Positions 28,414-36,910 of a DNA stretch of 64,000 nucleotides are shown here, in pieces. Where the stretch lies: assembly GCF_947490415.1 (NCBI RefSeq), contig NZ_CANLGX010000001.1, positions 434,001-498,000 on the forward strand. The letters are read 5' to 3'. This DNA comes from an uncultured Eudoraea sp. Lineage in GTDB: Bacteria; Bacteroidota; Bacteroidia; Flavobacteriales; Flavobacteriaceae. Position numbers and translations under genes: made by a program. The stretch's first letter is position 1. Every line of letters starts with the position of its first letter. The notes beneath the pieces were generated by a model. It made no database searches. It was not told the origin of the DNA and was given only the letters and a program-made list of their open reading frames with translations.

Positions 28414-29268
28414 TTGAAAATTCAATTAGAACAAATAAATCCGGATGCTAAAAGCTCCTTCCGATTACTACACAATCCCAGGTTGAATGATTTATTCTAT
28501 TGGCATTTTCATCCGGAATATGAACTGGTGTATATAGAAGGTGCCAATGGAACGAGGCATGTAGGAGACCATATCTCTCAATATGAACATAGCGATCTGG
28601 TGTTAATAGGGTCAAACATACCCCATCTAAACTTTGATTATGGCATACAGACCGAGTACAAAAAAGAAGTTTTACATGTTAGTTCAGCATTCAAGAACAA
28701 AATATTTACTGAAATCCCGGAGCTATCAGATGTATTTGAACTTTTTGAAAAATCACAGCATGGAATAGCCTTCACGGGAAATACCAAAGTAACTATTGGT
28801 TCGAGGCTGAAAAAACTTCATGTTTTGAGTCCTTTTACACAGTTTCTGGAAGTATTGCATATCTTCTCAATTTTAGCTGCCACTAAAGAATATGTATTGT
28901 TGCATGATTATCCGGTAATAAATAAATACAGTCAAAAACAACAGGACCGTTTAAAAAACATTTATGCCTTTATAGATGAAAACTACCAAAGAAAAATAGA
29001 GCTTAAAGAAATGGCTGCGCTTTGCAATTTGAGTAAAGAGGCTTTTTGCAGATATTTTAAAGGTGCCACGGGTAGTCCTTTTACCTCTTTTTTAAACCAA
29101 TATCGCATAAGCCAGGCAAAGCGTTTGCTTTTGAAAGGAAAAAATATCAGTGAGACTTGCTACGACTGTGGTTATGAAAGTCTTTCCTATTTCAATCGTG
29201 CTTTTAAAAAAATTACTGCAGAAAATCCTTCTGATTTTAAAAAAAGATACCTCAAAAGACAACTATAA
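28414..29268 (+). CDS. AraC-family transcription regulator
   Basis: This 284-residue protein has an N-terminal cupin-like sensor (FYWHFHPEYELVYIEG) and a C-terminal pair of helix-turn-helix motifs (about residues 185-284). The second includes CGYESLSYFNRAFKKITAENPSDFKKR, which is an AraC signature. The best start is TTG at 28414, as no ATG fits. The divergent PhyH gene is the obvious candidate target. A hairpin follows at 29363. Confidence 0.9.
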   Translation: MKIQLEQINPDAKSSFRLLHNPRLNDLFYWHFHPEYELVYIEGANGTRHVGDHISQYEHSDLVLIGSNIPHLNFDYGIQTEYKKEVLHVSSAFKNKIFTEIPELSDVFELFEKSQHGIAFTGNTKVTIGSRLKKLHVLSPFTQFLEVLHIFSILAATKEYVLLHDYPVINKYSQKQQDRLKNIYAFIDENYQRKIELKEMAALCNLSKEAFCRYFKGATGSPFTSFLNQYRISQAKRLLLKGKNISETCYDCGYESLSYFNRAFKKITAENPSDFKKRYLKRQL

Positions 29269-29362
29269 TCAATACCCAAATTCCGGGAAATTTACTTTTA
29301 CACTTAACCTCCTAAATAGTTTTTCTTTACTAGTAGCAACCAAAATTATTGATAACACAAAA

Positions 29363-29394
29363 AAACCGCCCTGAATTTTAATCCGGGGCGGTTT
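29363..29394 (+). terminator. Hairpin, probable terminator of the AraC gene
   Basis: Bases 29363-29373 pair with 29384-29394 (11 bp with one U-G pair on the plus strand). A run of seven A residues on the left would form a U tract on the minus strand, while only UUU follows on the plus strand. The repeated 17-mer comes next. Confidence 0.55.
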
Positions 29395-29628
29395 CTAACT
29401 AAATAACCAACCAAAAATAATTTTTCATTAGCATACCATTCTCTACTATCTTAAATAACGCATAATCCAAAGTTTTCATTGTACAGAAACAGGTAAACCA
29501 GTGTTAAAGTTTTGAGCATTTCATCGTTTTCTAAATTGAACGTTTGATAGTCTATGTTAAAATATACTTACATGCAAATTGTTATAAACTCATGATTATC
29601 AATTAAGTAAGCCGTTACTTTTTTTAGT

Positions 29629-29636
29629 TACATTTG
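29629..29636 (+). promoter_or_regulatory. TAnnTTTG -7 box for gpsA
   Basis: The plus strand reads TACATTTG 18 bases before the gpsA ATG at 29655. It is an exact match to the -7 consensus. Confidence 0.45.
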
Positions 29637-29654
29637 ATGGTCTAATTTAATTTG

Positions 29655-30656
29655 ATGGAAAAAGAATTAAAAATTGCAGTTCTGGGTGGTGGAAGCTGGG
29701 CAACAGCCATTGTAAAAATGCTCACAGAAAACCAGGATAAAGTAATCTGGTATATGCGCAATGAGGATGCTTTAGAGTATATAAAAGCCAATAGACACAA
29801 CCCAAATTATCTTACTTCTGTTGAGTTTCAACTGAAACAGTTAGTCCTTACCAATAATATGGACGAGGCGGTTTCTATGGCCAATCTGTTGATTTTTGCA
29901 ATTCCATCTGCTTTTTTAGAGAGTGAACTCAAAAAACTTACTATCCCTTTAAGGGATAAAATTATATTCTCAGCTATCAAAGGAATTGTTCCGGAAACAG
30001 GCTTAATTGTTGGTGAGCATTTTCATAAAAAATATGGTATCCCAATTGAAAATATTGGGGTGATTACAGGTCCCTGTCATGCTGAGGAAGTAGCTTTAGA
30101 GCGCCTGTCCTATTTAACAATAGCCTGCGCGGATACTGCAAAGGCCAGGATGCTCTCTGAACATCTGAACAGCCATTATATTAAAACCAAGATTTCTGAT
30201 GATATCATAGGAACCGAATATGCTGCAATGCTTAAAAATATTTACGCGTTAGCAGCAGGTATAGCTCACGGATTAGGATATGGCGATAATTTTCAAGCTG
30301 TTTTAATGAGCAATGCCATCCGCGAAATGAAGCGTTATATTTTCAGGGTTCACAAGATGAAACGGAATATTAACAATTCTGCCTATTTAGGAGATTTACT
30401 TGTTACAGGTTATTCAACTTTTAGCCGCAACAGGATGTTTGGAAATATGATTGGCAAAGGGTATAGAGTAAAAAGTGCTATGATGGAAATGAAAATGATA
30501 GCAGAAGGTTATTATGCAACCGAAAGTGCCTATAAATTAAAATCAACATTTAAAAAGAAAGTTAAGACGCCAATTATTGATGCAGTATATGATATACTTT
30601 ATAACCAGAAGAGCGCCAAAATAACTTTCAAAGCACTTACAGATAAATTAGATTGA
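29655..30656 (+). CDS. gpsA: NAD(P)H glycerol-3-phosphate dehydrogenase
   Basis: This 333-residue enzyme reduces dihydroxyacetone phosphate to sn-glycerol-3-phosphate for phospholipid synthesis. It has the nucleotide loop IAVLGGGSWATAIVKML, the GVITGPCHAEEVA stretch and the catalytic Lys region AAMLKNIYALAAGIAHGLGYGDN. The ATG at 29655 is chosen over the TTG three bases earlier. The sulfatase-factor-like gene follows. glpD, which runs the reverse reaction into the quinone pool, lies 2.5 kb downstream on the other strand. Confidence 0.95.
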   Translation: MEKELKIAVLGGGSWATAIVKMLTENQDKVIWYMRNEDALEYIKANRHNPNYLTSVEFQLKQLVLTNNMDEAVSMANLLIFAIPSAFLESELKKLTIPLRDKIIFSAIKGIVPETGLIVGEHFHKKYGIPIENIGVITGPCHAEEVALERLSYLTIACADTAKARMLSEHLNSHYIKTKISDDIIGTEYAAMLKNIYALAAGIAHGLGYGDNFQAVLMSNAIREMKRYIFRVHKMKRNINNSAYLGDLLVTGYSTFSRNRMFGNMIGKGYRVKSAMMEMKMIAEGYYATESAYKLKSTFKKKVKTPIIDAVYDILYNQKSAKITFKALTDKLD

Positions 30657-30734
30657 GCCTGAAATTTTTTTATTAGCTTCTAAATGAATATTTTAGAAAT
30701 ATTTTGGTGCCACGTTATTTCTAAATATTTTGAA

Positions 30735-31751
30735 ATGAATCTAAAATATATCATTCTTTTTATAGCGGTATCTGTCATTTTTTTAACCATGGCTTTCACT
30801 TCTGATGGAAGCTCTGAATCTCCGGAAATGACAAAAAAAATAAATTCCTTCATTGCTTATTCGCAAGAAATTCCAGGAAGTGAAATTACTGTTAAAATGA
30901 ACCCTATTAAAGGAGGTAAATTTTTCATGGGAAGTGATAGCCATAAAGAAGATGAAAAACCTCGACACAAGGTTTTGGTAAATGATTTCTGGATTAGTGT
31001 GTTTGAAATAACATGGGATCAATATGAACTTTTTTTAGAGAGACAAATCGATACTTTTGGATTGAAAGATTTAGGTACTGAAGTTACTATAGATATTGAT
31101 GCCATATCTTCCGCAACAACCCCATATGTAGATATGAGTCACGGCATGGGTAAAAAGGGGTATCCAGTTGTAAATATCACCCAATATGCAGCAATAACAT
31201 TTTGCAAATGGCTTAGCGCAAAAACAGGGAATTTCTATAGACTGCCCACAGAAGCAGAATGGGAATATGCGGCCAGGGCGGGTAGTACTTCCGCCTATTA
31301 TTTTGGTGATGACCCCCTGGAATTAAATATTTATGCCTGGTACGAATACAATAGTGAAGGCAAATATCAGCAAGTAGGTGCTAAGCAACCTAATAAGTAT
31401 GGCCTTTATGATATGCACGGAAATGTTGCTGAATGGACCATGGACCAATACGCTGCTGATACATATGCCAATAGATCAGGAAAAACGACCGACAATCCTT
31501 GGGTAAAACCTACAAAACTATATCCAAGATCTGTTCGAGGGGGCTCCTGGATGGATTCCGCTACAGTGCTCAGATCATCTGCCCGGATAGGCTCTTCAGC
31601 AGAATGGAAAAGAATTGACCCTCAAATTCCCAAAAGCCGCTGGTGGTTTACCAATGCCCCAAATATTGGCTTTAGAGTTATTCGCCCGAAAGAAACCCCT
31701 CCAAAGGAAGAAATTGAGGCTTATTGGCTTACCGCAATTGATGATTATTAA
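30735..31751 (+). CDS. SUMF1/FGE-like secreted protein without catalytic cysteines
   Basis: From the ATG at 30735 the protein has 338 residues with a signal peptide (NLKYIILFIAVSVIFLT) and a formylglycine-generating-enzyme fold: MGSDSHKEDEKPRHKVLVND, RLPTEAEWEYAARAG, YGLYDMHGNVAEW, VRGGSWMDSA and GFRVIR. True sulfatase activators need a copper-binding cysteine pair after RGGSW, and here that stretch has no cysteine. It is therefore a structural or binding homologue and is not expected to activate sulfatases. No sulfatase gene is near. The oxidoreductase follows 11 bases later. Confidence 0.85.
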   Translation: MNLKYIILFIAVSVIFLTMAFTSDGSSESPEMTKKINSFIAYSQEIPGSEITVKMNPIKGGKFFMGSDSHKEDEKPRHKVLVNDFWISVFEITWDQYELFLERQIDTFGLKDLGTEVTIDIDAISSATTPYVDMSHGMGKKGYPVVNITQYAAITFCKWLSAKTGNFYRLPTEAEWEYAARAGSTSAYYFGDDPLELNIYAWYEYNSEGKYQQVGAKQPNKYGLYDMHGNVAEWTMDQYAADTYANRSGKTTDNPWVKPTKLYPRSVRGGSWMDSATVLRSSARIGSSAEWKRIDPQIPKSRWWFTNAPNIGFRVIRPKETPPKEEIEAYWLTAIDDY

Positions 31752-31762
31752 AAACTTTAAAA

Positions 31763-33115
31763 ATGGAAAATAAAAAGCAAGCCCTTACCCGTAGAAATTT
31801 TTGCAAAAACACTGCTCTGGCAGCAGGTGGAATATTAGCTGTCCCTTTAGACGTCGCAGCTTCAGCACATGTCCTTGGGGACGATGCCATTAAAATTGCA
31901 CTGGTTGGATGCGGTGGCAGAGGTACCGGCGCCGCCGCGCAAGCCTTGAGCACCAAAGAAAATGTAAAATTGGTTGCGATGGCCGATGCATTTCAGGATC
32001 GATTGGATAACTGTTATGAAATTTTATCCAAAAAATTTATTGATACAGATAAAATTGCGGTTAAAGATGAAGATAAACACCAGGGTTTTGATGCCTATAA
32101 AGCAGCTATTGATAAAGCAGATGTGGTAATACTAACTACTACACCTGGTTTCAGGCCTATTCATTTTGAGTATGCAATAAGTAAAAATAAGCACGTTTTT
32201 ATGGAGAAACCAGTAGCTACGGATGCCCGGGGAATACGAAGCGTATTGGAAACTGCCAAAATTGCGAAAATGAAAAGACTGAATGTTGTGGTTGGACTGC
32301 AACGACATTATCAAAGGAATTATTTAGCATGCCTTGAAGAGATAAGAGCTGATAAAATTGGCCAGATCGTTTCAGGACAGGTGTATTGGAACAGTTCTGG
32401 GGTATGGGTGAAAGAGCGTCAGGAAAACCAAACAGAAATGGAATATCAAATGCGGAATTGGTATTATTTTAACTGGTTATGTGGTGATCATATCGTAGAA
32501 CAACACATTCACAATATAGATGTTGCTAATTGGTTTATTGGGGAGTTCCCCATACATGCCCAGGGGATGGGTGGCAGAGAAGTGAGAAAAGGAAAAGAAT
32601 TCGGCCAGATATTTGACCACCATTTTGTGGAATTCACTTATCCCTCCGGTGCGGTAATTTCCAGTCAGTGCAGACATCAAAAAGGTTGTTTAGACAATGT
32701 GTCCGAAAGTTTTATGGGTACTAAGGGAAAAATTTACACCGATTCACAGAATAAAGGCATTATTACCGGCTATGATGGCAGCACCATTTATGAACATCAG
32801 GGGAATAATGATCCGAATCCTTATCAGACAGAACATGATGCCTTGTTCGCTTCTATTAAAGCTGGAGGAGTTATAAGTGATGCAGAACATGCTGCAAAAA
32901 CAACTATGACAGCAATTCTTGGGAGAATGGCCACCTATTCAGGGCAGTTAATCACTTTTGAAGATGCCTTGAACAAAGGAAGGAGTCTAATGCCTGAAAC
33001 ATATAGTTGGGATACTGTGCCTCCCGTAATACCTGATGAGAATGGCTTTTATCCAATTCCAGTACCCGGAGTGACTGAAGTATTAGAAAAAGGTTCCGGA
33101 GTAATGGAAAAATAG
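31763..33115 (+). CDS. Gfo/Idh/MocA oxidoreductase with Tat-type signal
   Basis: This 450-residue protein starts with a twin-arginine-like signal (TRRNFCKNTALAAGGILA) and then a Rossmann domain (IKIALVGCGGRGTGAAA) with the family's EKPVATD motif near residue 150. A C-terminal alpha/beta domain follows. Exported members of this family act on sugars or sugar alcohols with a bound NAD(P). It is 11 bases behind the SUMF1-like gene, so the two form an envelope operon. It converges on glpD with a 2-base gap. Confidence 0.88.
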   Translation: MENKKQALTRRNFCKNTALAAGGILAVPLDVAASAHVLGDDAIKIALVGCGGRGTGAAAQALSTKENVKLVAMADAFQDRLDNCYEILSKKFIDTDKIAVKDEDKHQGFDAYKAAIDKADVVILTTTPGFRPIHFEYAISKNKHVFMEKPVATDARGIRSVLETAKIAKMKRLNVVVGLQRHYQRNYLACLEEIRADKIGQIVSGQVYWNSSGVWVKERQENQTEMEYQMRNWYYFNWLCGDHIVEQHIHNIDVANWFIGEFPIHAQGMGGREVRKGKEFGQIFDHHFVEFTYPSGAVISSQCRHQKGCLDNVSESFMGTKGKIYTDSQNKGIITGYDGSTIYEHQGNNDPNPYQTEHDALFASIKAGGVISDAEHAAKTTMTAILGRMATYSGQLITFEDALNKGRSLMPETYSWDTVPPVIPDENGFYPIPVPGVTEVLEKGSGVMEK

Positions 33116-33117
33116 CA

Positions 33118-34794
33118 TTAACCCCTGTCCAAAGAAAAAACAGAATGCTCATGTATTTCTTGCAGCATTTTTTCTTTCCAGGCCCGGATTTGTGAATCAT
33201 CCAATTTAAAAATTGACTTGAATTCACCCAGAATCGGATCCAATAGAAATGGTATGCTCTCAATATCGAAATATAAGCGACCCGTCCTGCGGATAAAAAA
33301 GTCCATGGGAGTAGTTATCATCTCATAATTAATTCCATAATGAAGTTCGGCTTTGGCCATTCTTATGTAGGGATCTTTATCTTTCTGAATTGAATAATCC
33401 TCCAAAATAACCTCGGTTTGCTTGCCATAGGTTGTTACCAGATACCAGGCATCATATTCTGTAAAACCATCTGCTCCAATTCGCTGAAATATTTCTGAAA
33501 TGTACTTTTTGACGTGTTTGGATTTTTTGAAATCATTGCCACATAGAGGGATCTGTACCGTTGTACATTCCGCCAGCTCAATTCCTTCTTCCTCTTCCAT
33601 TTTTTTGGATAGCAGGTTTACGACTCTTTCTGCCATCTTTCGATACCCGGTAAGTTTGCCTCCAGCCATACTTATTAGACCAGTATCTGAAATAAATATC
33701 TCATCCTTACGGGATAATTCGGAGGTAGATTTTCCCTCTTCATGGATTAAGGGTCGCAAACCAGCCCAGGAAGAGATAATATCGTCCAATTCCAATTGAA
33801 TTTTAGGAAACATATTATTAACGGCGGAAATTAAATAAAGGGCGTCTGCCAAATCCAGTTTAACATTGTCTTTATCCTGATCATAGTTAGTATCTGTTGT
33901 ACCCACATAGGTTATTTTACCACGGGGGATTGCAAAAATCATCCGTCCGTCAGGAACGTCAAAATAAACAGATTGATTTACAGGTAATTTTGTATGTGGA
34001 AATACCAAATGAACTCCTTTTGTCAGATGAAGGCGTTTTCCCTTTTTTGAGTTATTTAAACTTCGTAATTCATCTACCCATGGGCCGGCAGCACTTATCA
34101 CATATTTTGATTTAATAGTAAATTCATGACCGGACATAAGGTCCTTAAAATGTAACCCTGAAATAATATTGTCAGTATAATCAAAGGCCGAGACCTCTGC
34201 ATAATTCAATGCAATCGCACCGAATGAAAGACTAGTCTTTATATTTTCAATTGTAAGCCTGGAGTCGTCTGTGCGATATTCAGCATAATAACCGGCCCCT
34301 TTTAATTTTTTCTTTGGCAATAAGGGCTCCAGTTCTAATGCTTCTTTTTTTTCAAGCATTTTACGCTTGTCATCGCCTGATACCTGGGCCAAAATATCAT
34401 AGACCTTTAACCCAATAGATGTAAGCCATTTTCCATAAGACCCACCATCAATTAAAGGAAGTAACATTTTTTCGGGAAGTACCAGATGCGGCGCGAGTTT
34501 GTGTACTATGGCCCGTTCAGATCCAACCTCTTTAACTAACCAAAAATCAAATTGCTTAAGATATCGAAGGCCTCCATGAATTAACTTAGTAGATTTACTA
34601 CTCGTCCCTGATGCAAAATCCCCCTTTTCTAGCAGAGCCACTTTTAGTCCCCTTGCAGCTGCGTCAAGGGCAATACCCCCTCCTGTAATTCCACCTCCAA
34701 TTATTACAAGATCGAATTTGGTTTTGGTTAGGTTTTGAATGATTTTATTCCGGTCCAGGTTTGAAAATGGTACGTTCTCCTTCATGTTTTGCAA
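33118..34794 (-). CDS. glpD: Aerobic glycerol-3-phosphate dehydrogenase
   Basis: This 558-residue FAD enzyme oxidises glycerol-3-phosphate to dihydroxyacetone phosphate at the membrane. It has the dinucleotide loop GGGITGGG at residues 33-40, the substrate region GTSSKSTKLIHGGLRYL, and the C-terminal cap domain. The ATG at 34794 or the one at 34785 may be used. Upstream lies a promoter made of two tandem copies of a 26-27 base unit (34812-34864). No glycerol kinase or uptake facilitator gene is adjacent. Confidence 0.94.
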   Translation of the reverse strand: MQNMKENVPFSNLDRNKIIQNLTKTKFDLVIIGGGITGGGIALDAAARGLKVALLEKGDFASGTSSKSTKLIHGGLRYLKQFDFWLVKEVGSERAIVHKLAPHLVLPEKMLLPLIDGGSYGKWLTSIGLKVYDILAQVSGDDKRKMLEKKEALELEPLLPKKKLKGAGYYAEYRTDDSRLTIENIKTSLSFGAIALNYAEVSAFDYTDNIISGLHFKDLMSGHEFTIKSKYVISAAGPWVDELRSLNNSKKGKRLHLTKGVHLVFPHTKLPVNQSVYFDVPDGRMIFAIPRGKITYVGTTDTNYDQDKDNVKLDLADALYLISAVNNMFPKIQLELDDIISSWAGLRPLIHEEGKSTSELSRKDEIFISDTGLISMAGGKLTGYRKMAERVVNLLSKKMEEEEGIELAECTTVQIPLCGNDFKKSKHVKKYISEIFQRIGADGFTEYDAWYLVTTYGKQTEVILEDYSIQKDKDPYIRMAKAELHYGINYEMITTPMDFFIRRTGRLYFDIESIPFLLDPILGEFKSIFKLDDSQIRAWKEKMLQEIHEHSVFSLDRG

Positions 34795-34811
34795 TTCAAG
34801 GTATCTAATTA

Positions 34812-34864
34812 TTTATACCCTATTACAAATGTAAAGGTTTATACCCCCAATACAAATGCACAGG
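34812..34864. repeat. Tandem direct repeat in the glpD promoter
   Basis: Two copies of a unit TTTATACCC-n2/3-ATTACAAATG-like-n-AGG lie at 34812-34837 and 34838-34864. Read on the minus strand, copy 1 supplies TACATTTG (34826-34833), and TTTG of copy 2 lies 19 bases upstream as the -33 element. Confidence 0.55.
34826..34833 (-). promoter_or_regulatory. Promoter of glpD
   Basis: On the minus strand TTTG, 19 bases, TACATTTG matches both elements of the phylum consensus, 32 bases before the ATG at 34794. Confidence 0.6.
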
Positions 34865-34927
34865 TTTTAAGCAAATGTTATCTTTAATTTACCGTTGAAA
34901 TATTGAACAAAAAAATGATAGCTTGTT

Positions 34928-35236
34928 TTAAGATGCGGCAGTAAATTCATATTCCCTTTCAACAAGGCAGATTCTTATTTTGTACCATTTATACCATTCT
35001 TTTTTCCCAAGTTCCTGTGCAGCCAGGTGTTTAAGATTTGATTTCCATCCTGAAATAGATTCCAGGCTTTCCCAATAACTTACAGATATCCCAAGTTCCC
35101 CTGTTGCACTATCAAATCCCAAATAACCAGGTTGCTTTTTGGCCAGTTCTTCCATTTGCTTGGCCATTAGGCCATATCCTTTATCCCCGTAAGTCCTGGT
35201 GCTGGTAAAGATTACGGCATAATAGGGTTTTATCAT
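34928..35236 (-). CDS. Antibiotic biosynthesis monooxygenase-like protein
   Basis: This 102-residue protein has the dimeric ferredoxin-like ABM fold, seen in YYAVIFTSTRT, MAKQMEELAKKQPGYLGFDSA, and ISVSYWESLESISGWKSNLKH. Despite the name, most members have unknown substrates, and no antibiotic gene cluster is present. It starts 6 bases after the hypothetical gene on the same strand. Confidence 0.82.
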   Translation of the reverse strand: MIKPYYAVIFTSTRTYGDKGYGLMAKQMEELAKKQPGYLGFDSATGELGISVSYWESLESISGWKSNLKHLAAQELGKKEWYKWYKIRICLVEREYEFTAAS

Positions 35237-35242
35237 GACGGT

Positions 35243-35599
35243 TTATAAAATAAAAGCTCGTTCTACAAAATAATTCACTATTGCCTCTTTCATTAATACA
35301 GATTGCTCTCCTGCTTTTAAAGGCGGAAGTGTCTCCTTGACACTATAATGTGGCCAACCTTCCTCATCAAAAAACTCAAACTCATAGTAGCCATAGGGTT
35401 CCAATAGTCTGCAAATGGCAATATGCATCAGATTAACTTTCTCATCCTTTTTATACTCCCTGTGATATTGACCCAACTCCTGGATGCCAATAAGGTATAT
35501 TATCCCATCTATATCCATTGGATCTCCATCGGAAAACCTGGCAGATAATTTCTTAATGAGTTCTTCCCACCTATCTTTTAATTGACTATCTCTACTCAT
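35243..35599 (-). CDS. Conserved hypothetical protein
   Basis: From the ATG at 35599 the protein has 118 residues. It is soluble and acidic, with no signal, and contains DPMDIDGIIYLIGIQELGQ and GYYEFEFFDEEGWPHYS. I recall similar proteins in flavobacteria but no named family. It is co-transcribed with the ABM gene. A TACCTTTG box lies at 35660-35667, with TTTG 23 bases upstream. Confidence 0.7.
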   Translation of the reverse strand: MSRDSQLKDRWEELIKKLSARFSDGDPMDIDGIIYLIGIQELGQYHREYKKDEKVNLMHIAICRLLEPYGYYEFEFFDEEGWPHYSVKETLPPLKAGEQSVLMKEAIVNYFVERAFIL

Positions 35600-35659
35600 T
35601 TTTAGTATCAAAAATGATTTAAAAATTAAAATTAAACCTGAACCCTTCTTTTAAAAAAT

Positions 35660-35667
35660 CAAAGGTA
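35660..35667 (-). promoter_or_regulatory. Promoter of hypothetical-ABM pair
   Basis: The minus strand reads TTTG, 23 bases, TACCTTTG, facing away from the cvpA promoter at 35681-35688. Confidence 0.5.
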
Positions 35668-35680
35668 CAAATCAAAATTC

Positions 35681-35688
35681 TATATTTG
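35681..35688 (+). promoter_or_regulatory. TAnnTTTG -7 box for the CvpA gene
   Basis: TATATTTG lies 16 bases before the GTG at 35704. It overlaps the TTG that would open the longer frame, which supports the later GTG start. Confidence 0.5.
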
Positions 35689-35703
35689 TGCAAACGAATT
35701 TCC

Positions 35704-36195
35704 GTGAATCTTCTGGATATTATTTTGGGTTTATTACTGGCTTATGGCCTTTATAAAGGTCTGAAAAATGGACTCTTTGTTGAAATCGCCTCGCTCGCCG
35801 CTGTTATTATTGGGCTTTATGGTGCAATTCAATTTTCTTACTTAACGGGGAGCTACCTTTCTCAAAATATGGACTGGGATGAAAATTACATTAATTTGAC
35901 GGCGTTTATTATTACTTTTCTGGCTATTGTCATTCTGGTGAATATGGCTGGAAAAATACTTACTAAAATTGCAGATTTTGCTATGCTTGGATTACTCAAT
36001 AAACTTGCAGGTGGTTTATTTGGTGTATTAAAAACTGCCGTTATCCTCGGTACGCTTTTGTATTTTTTTGAAAGTGCAAGTTGGTCATTTAATCTAATTG
36101 AAAATAATACGGTTGCAGAATCTATTCTTTATAAACCCGTCAGAGATATTGGTGCTCTGGTTTTTGGAAACGTAATTGAAGTATTTAATGACTGA
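35704..36195 (+). CDS. CvpA-family membrane protein
   Basis: This 163-residue protein has four predicted helices and the CvpA pattern (NLLDIILGLLLAYGLYKGLKNGLF at the start, KLAGGLFGVLKTAVILGTLLYFF later). CvpA proteins are inner-membrane factors linked in other bacteria to colicin V production and envelope stress resistance. I chose the GTG at 35704 because it begins at the conserved N-terminus and the upstream TTG sits in the promoter. A weak AT-rich hairpin follows. Confidence 0.85.
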   Translation: MNLLDIILGLLLAYGLYKGLKNGLFVEIASLAAVIIGLYGAIQFSYLTGSYLSQNMDWDENYINLTAFIITFLAIVILVNMAGKILTKIADFAMLGLLNKLAGGLFGVLKTAVILGTLLYFFESASWSFNLIENNTVAESILYKPVRDIGALVFGNVIEVFND

Positions 36196-36225
36196 TAATT
36201 GATAAAAAGTGCAGTTCATCGAAAA

Positions 36226-36250
36226 AAAAAGGTTTTTCATACGCCTTTTT
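36226..36250 (+). terminator. Weak hairpin after the CvpA gene
   Basis: AAAAAGG (36226-36232) can pair with CCTTTTT (36244-36250) around an 11-base loop, ending in a short U run. Confidence 0.4.
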
Positions 36251-36344
36251 CATAATTTCTTTAATATTACCTAGATGATCTTTTTAATAAGATCTCAGAG
36301 AACACCCCACTCTTCCTTTACCCTACTTACAAATAGAACACTAT

Positions 36345-36821
36345 ATGAAAATGAGATTGCCTATAGCTGTCTCGGTTTTATTTGTATTGTTGGCTGGATC
36401 TTGTAATACTGAGTCCATTGAAAATACAAATATCCCGAGTTCTGAAAATGCCGTATTGGTGGAACAGGAACTTTTAGGTATAGTGAATGACCATAGAATC
36501 AGCTTGGGTTATTCATCATTACTTTATAGTAAAGTTGCCTATGAGTATGCCAATACTCATACCGATTATATGATTGCCAAAGGCAGTTTAAGTCATGACA
36601 ACTTTAGTTCAAGAGCCTCCAGAATTTCCAGTGAAGTTAATGCTGAATACGTAGCCGAAAATGTTGCCAAAGATTATCCGGATGCTGCCACAGCTTTAGA
36701 GAATTGGCTTGAAAGTCCTAATCATCGTAAAACAATTGAAGGTGAATTTACGCATACTGCCGTAAGCGTAAAAAAAGACTCTAGTGGTAAATTCTATTTT
36801 ACTCAGTTGTTCTACCGATAA
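36345..36821 (+). CDS. CAP-domain (SCP/PR-1) lipoprotein
   Basis: This 158-residue protein has a lipoprotein signal (Cys20 in LLAGSCNT) and a CAP domain from about residue 40. The family stretches LLGIVNDHRISLGYSSL, LSHDNFSSR, AENVAKDY and WLESPNHRKTIEGEFTHTAV are all clear, including the cavity His and Glu residues. Bacterial CAP lipoproteins are envelope proteins of poorly known function. Confidence 0.88.
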   Translation: MKMRLPIAVSVLFVLLAGSCNTESIENTNIPSSENAVLVEQELLGIVNDHRISLGYSSLLYSKVAYEYANTHTDYMIAKGSLSHDNFSSRASRISSEVNAEYVAENVAKDYPDAATALENWLESPNHRKTIEGEFTHTAVSVKKDSSGKFYFTQLFYR

Positions 36822-36846
36822 TCTACTCCGGAAAATTTTCTTTTCT

Positions 36847-36854
36847 TACATTTG
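36847..36854 (+). promoter_or_regulatory. TAnnTTTG -7 box for the 3-HAO operon
   Basis: TACATTTG lies 57 bases before the ATG at 36911. It is an exact -7 match. Confidence 0.45.
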
Positions 36855-36910
36855 ATAGGGAATATTACTTTTAGTATTTCCCAATAACATTCCTTAATAA
36901 TTAGAAAACA

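Larger units (their letters stand above)
29269..29651. other. Intergenic region with hairpin and second 17-mer copy
   Basis: This 383-base gap has a GC-rich hairpin at 29363-29394, then CTAAATAACCAACCAAA at 29399-29415 (identical to 1862-1878), then an AT-rich stretch, and the gpsA promoter box at 29629-29636. I find no protein gene. Confidence 0.6.

Noticed and set aside
29150-29374. 74-codon frame overlapping the end of the AraC gene
   Set aside because: It lies in another frame of a clear AraC domain and runs into the hairpin region; no homology is seen.
30735-31751. Active formylglycine-generating enzyme
   Set aside because: The stretch after RGGSW has no cysteine, so the copper site needed for catalysis is missing.
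34928-35236. Antibiotic biosynthesis gene
   Set aside because: The ABM name reflects a fold; there is no biosynthetic gene cluster around it.
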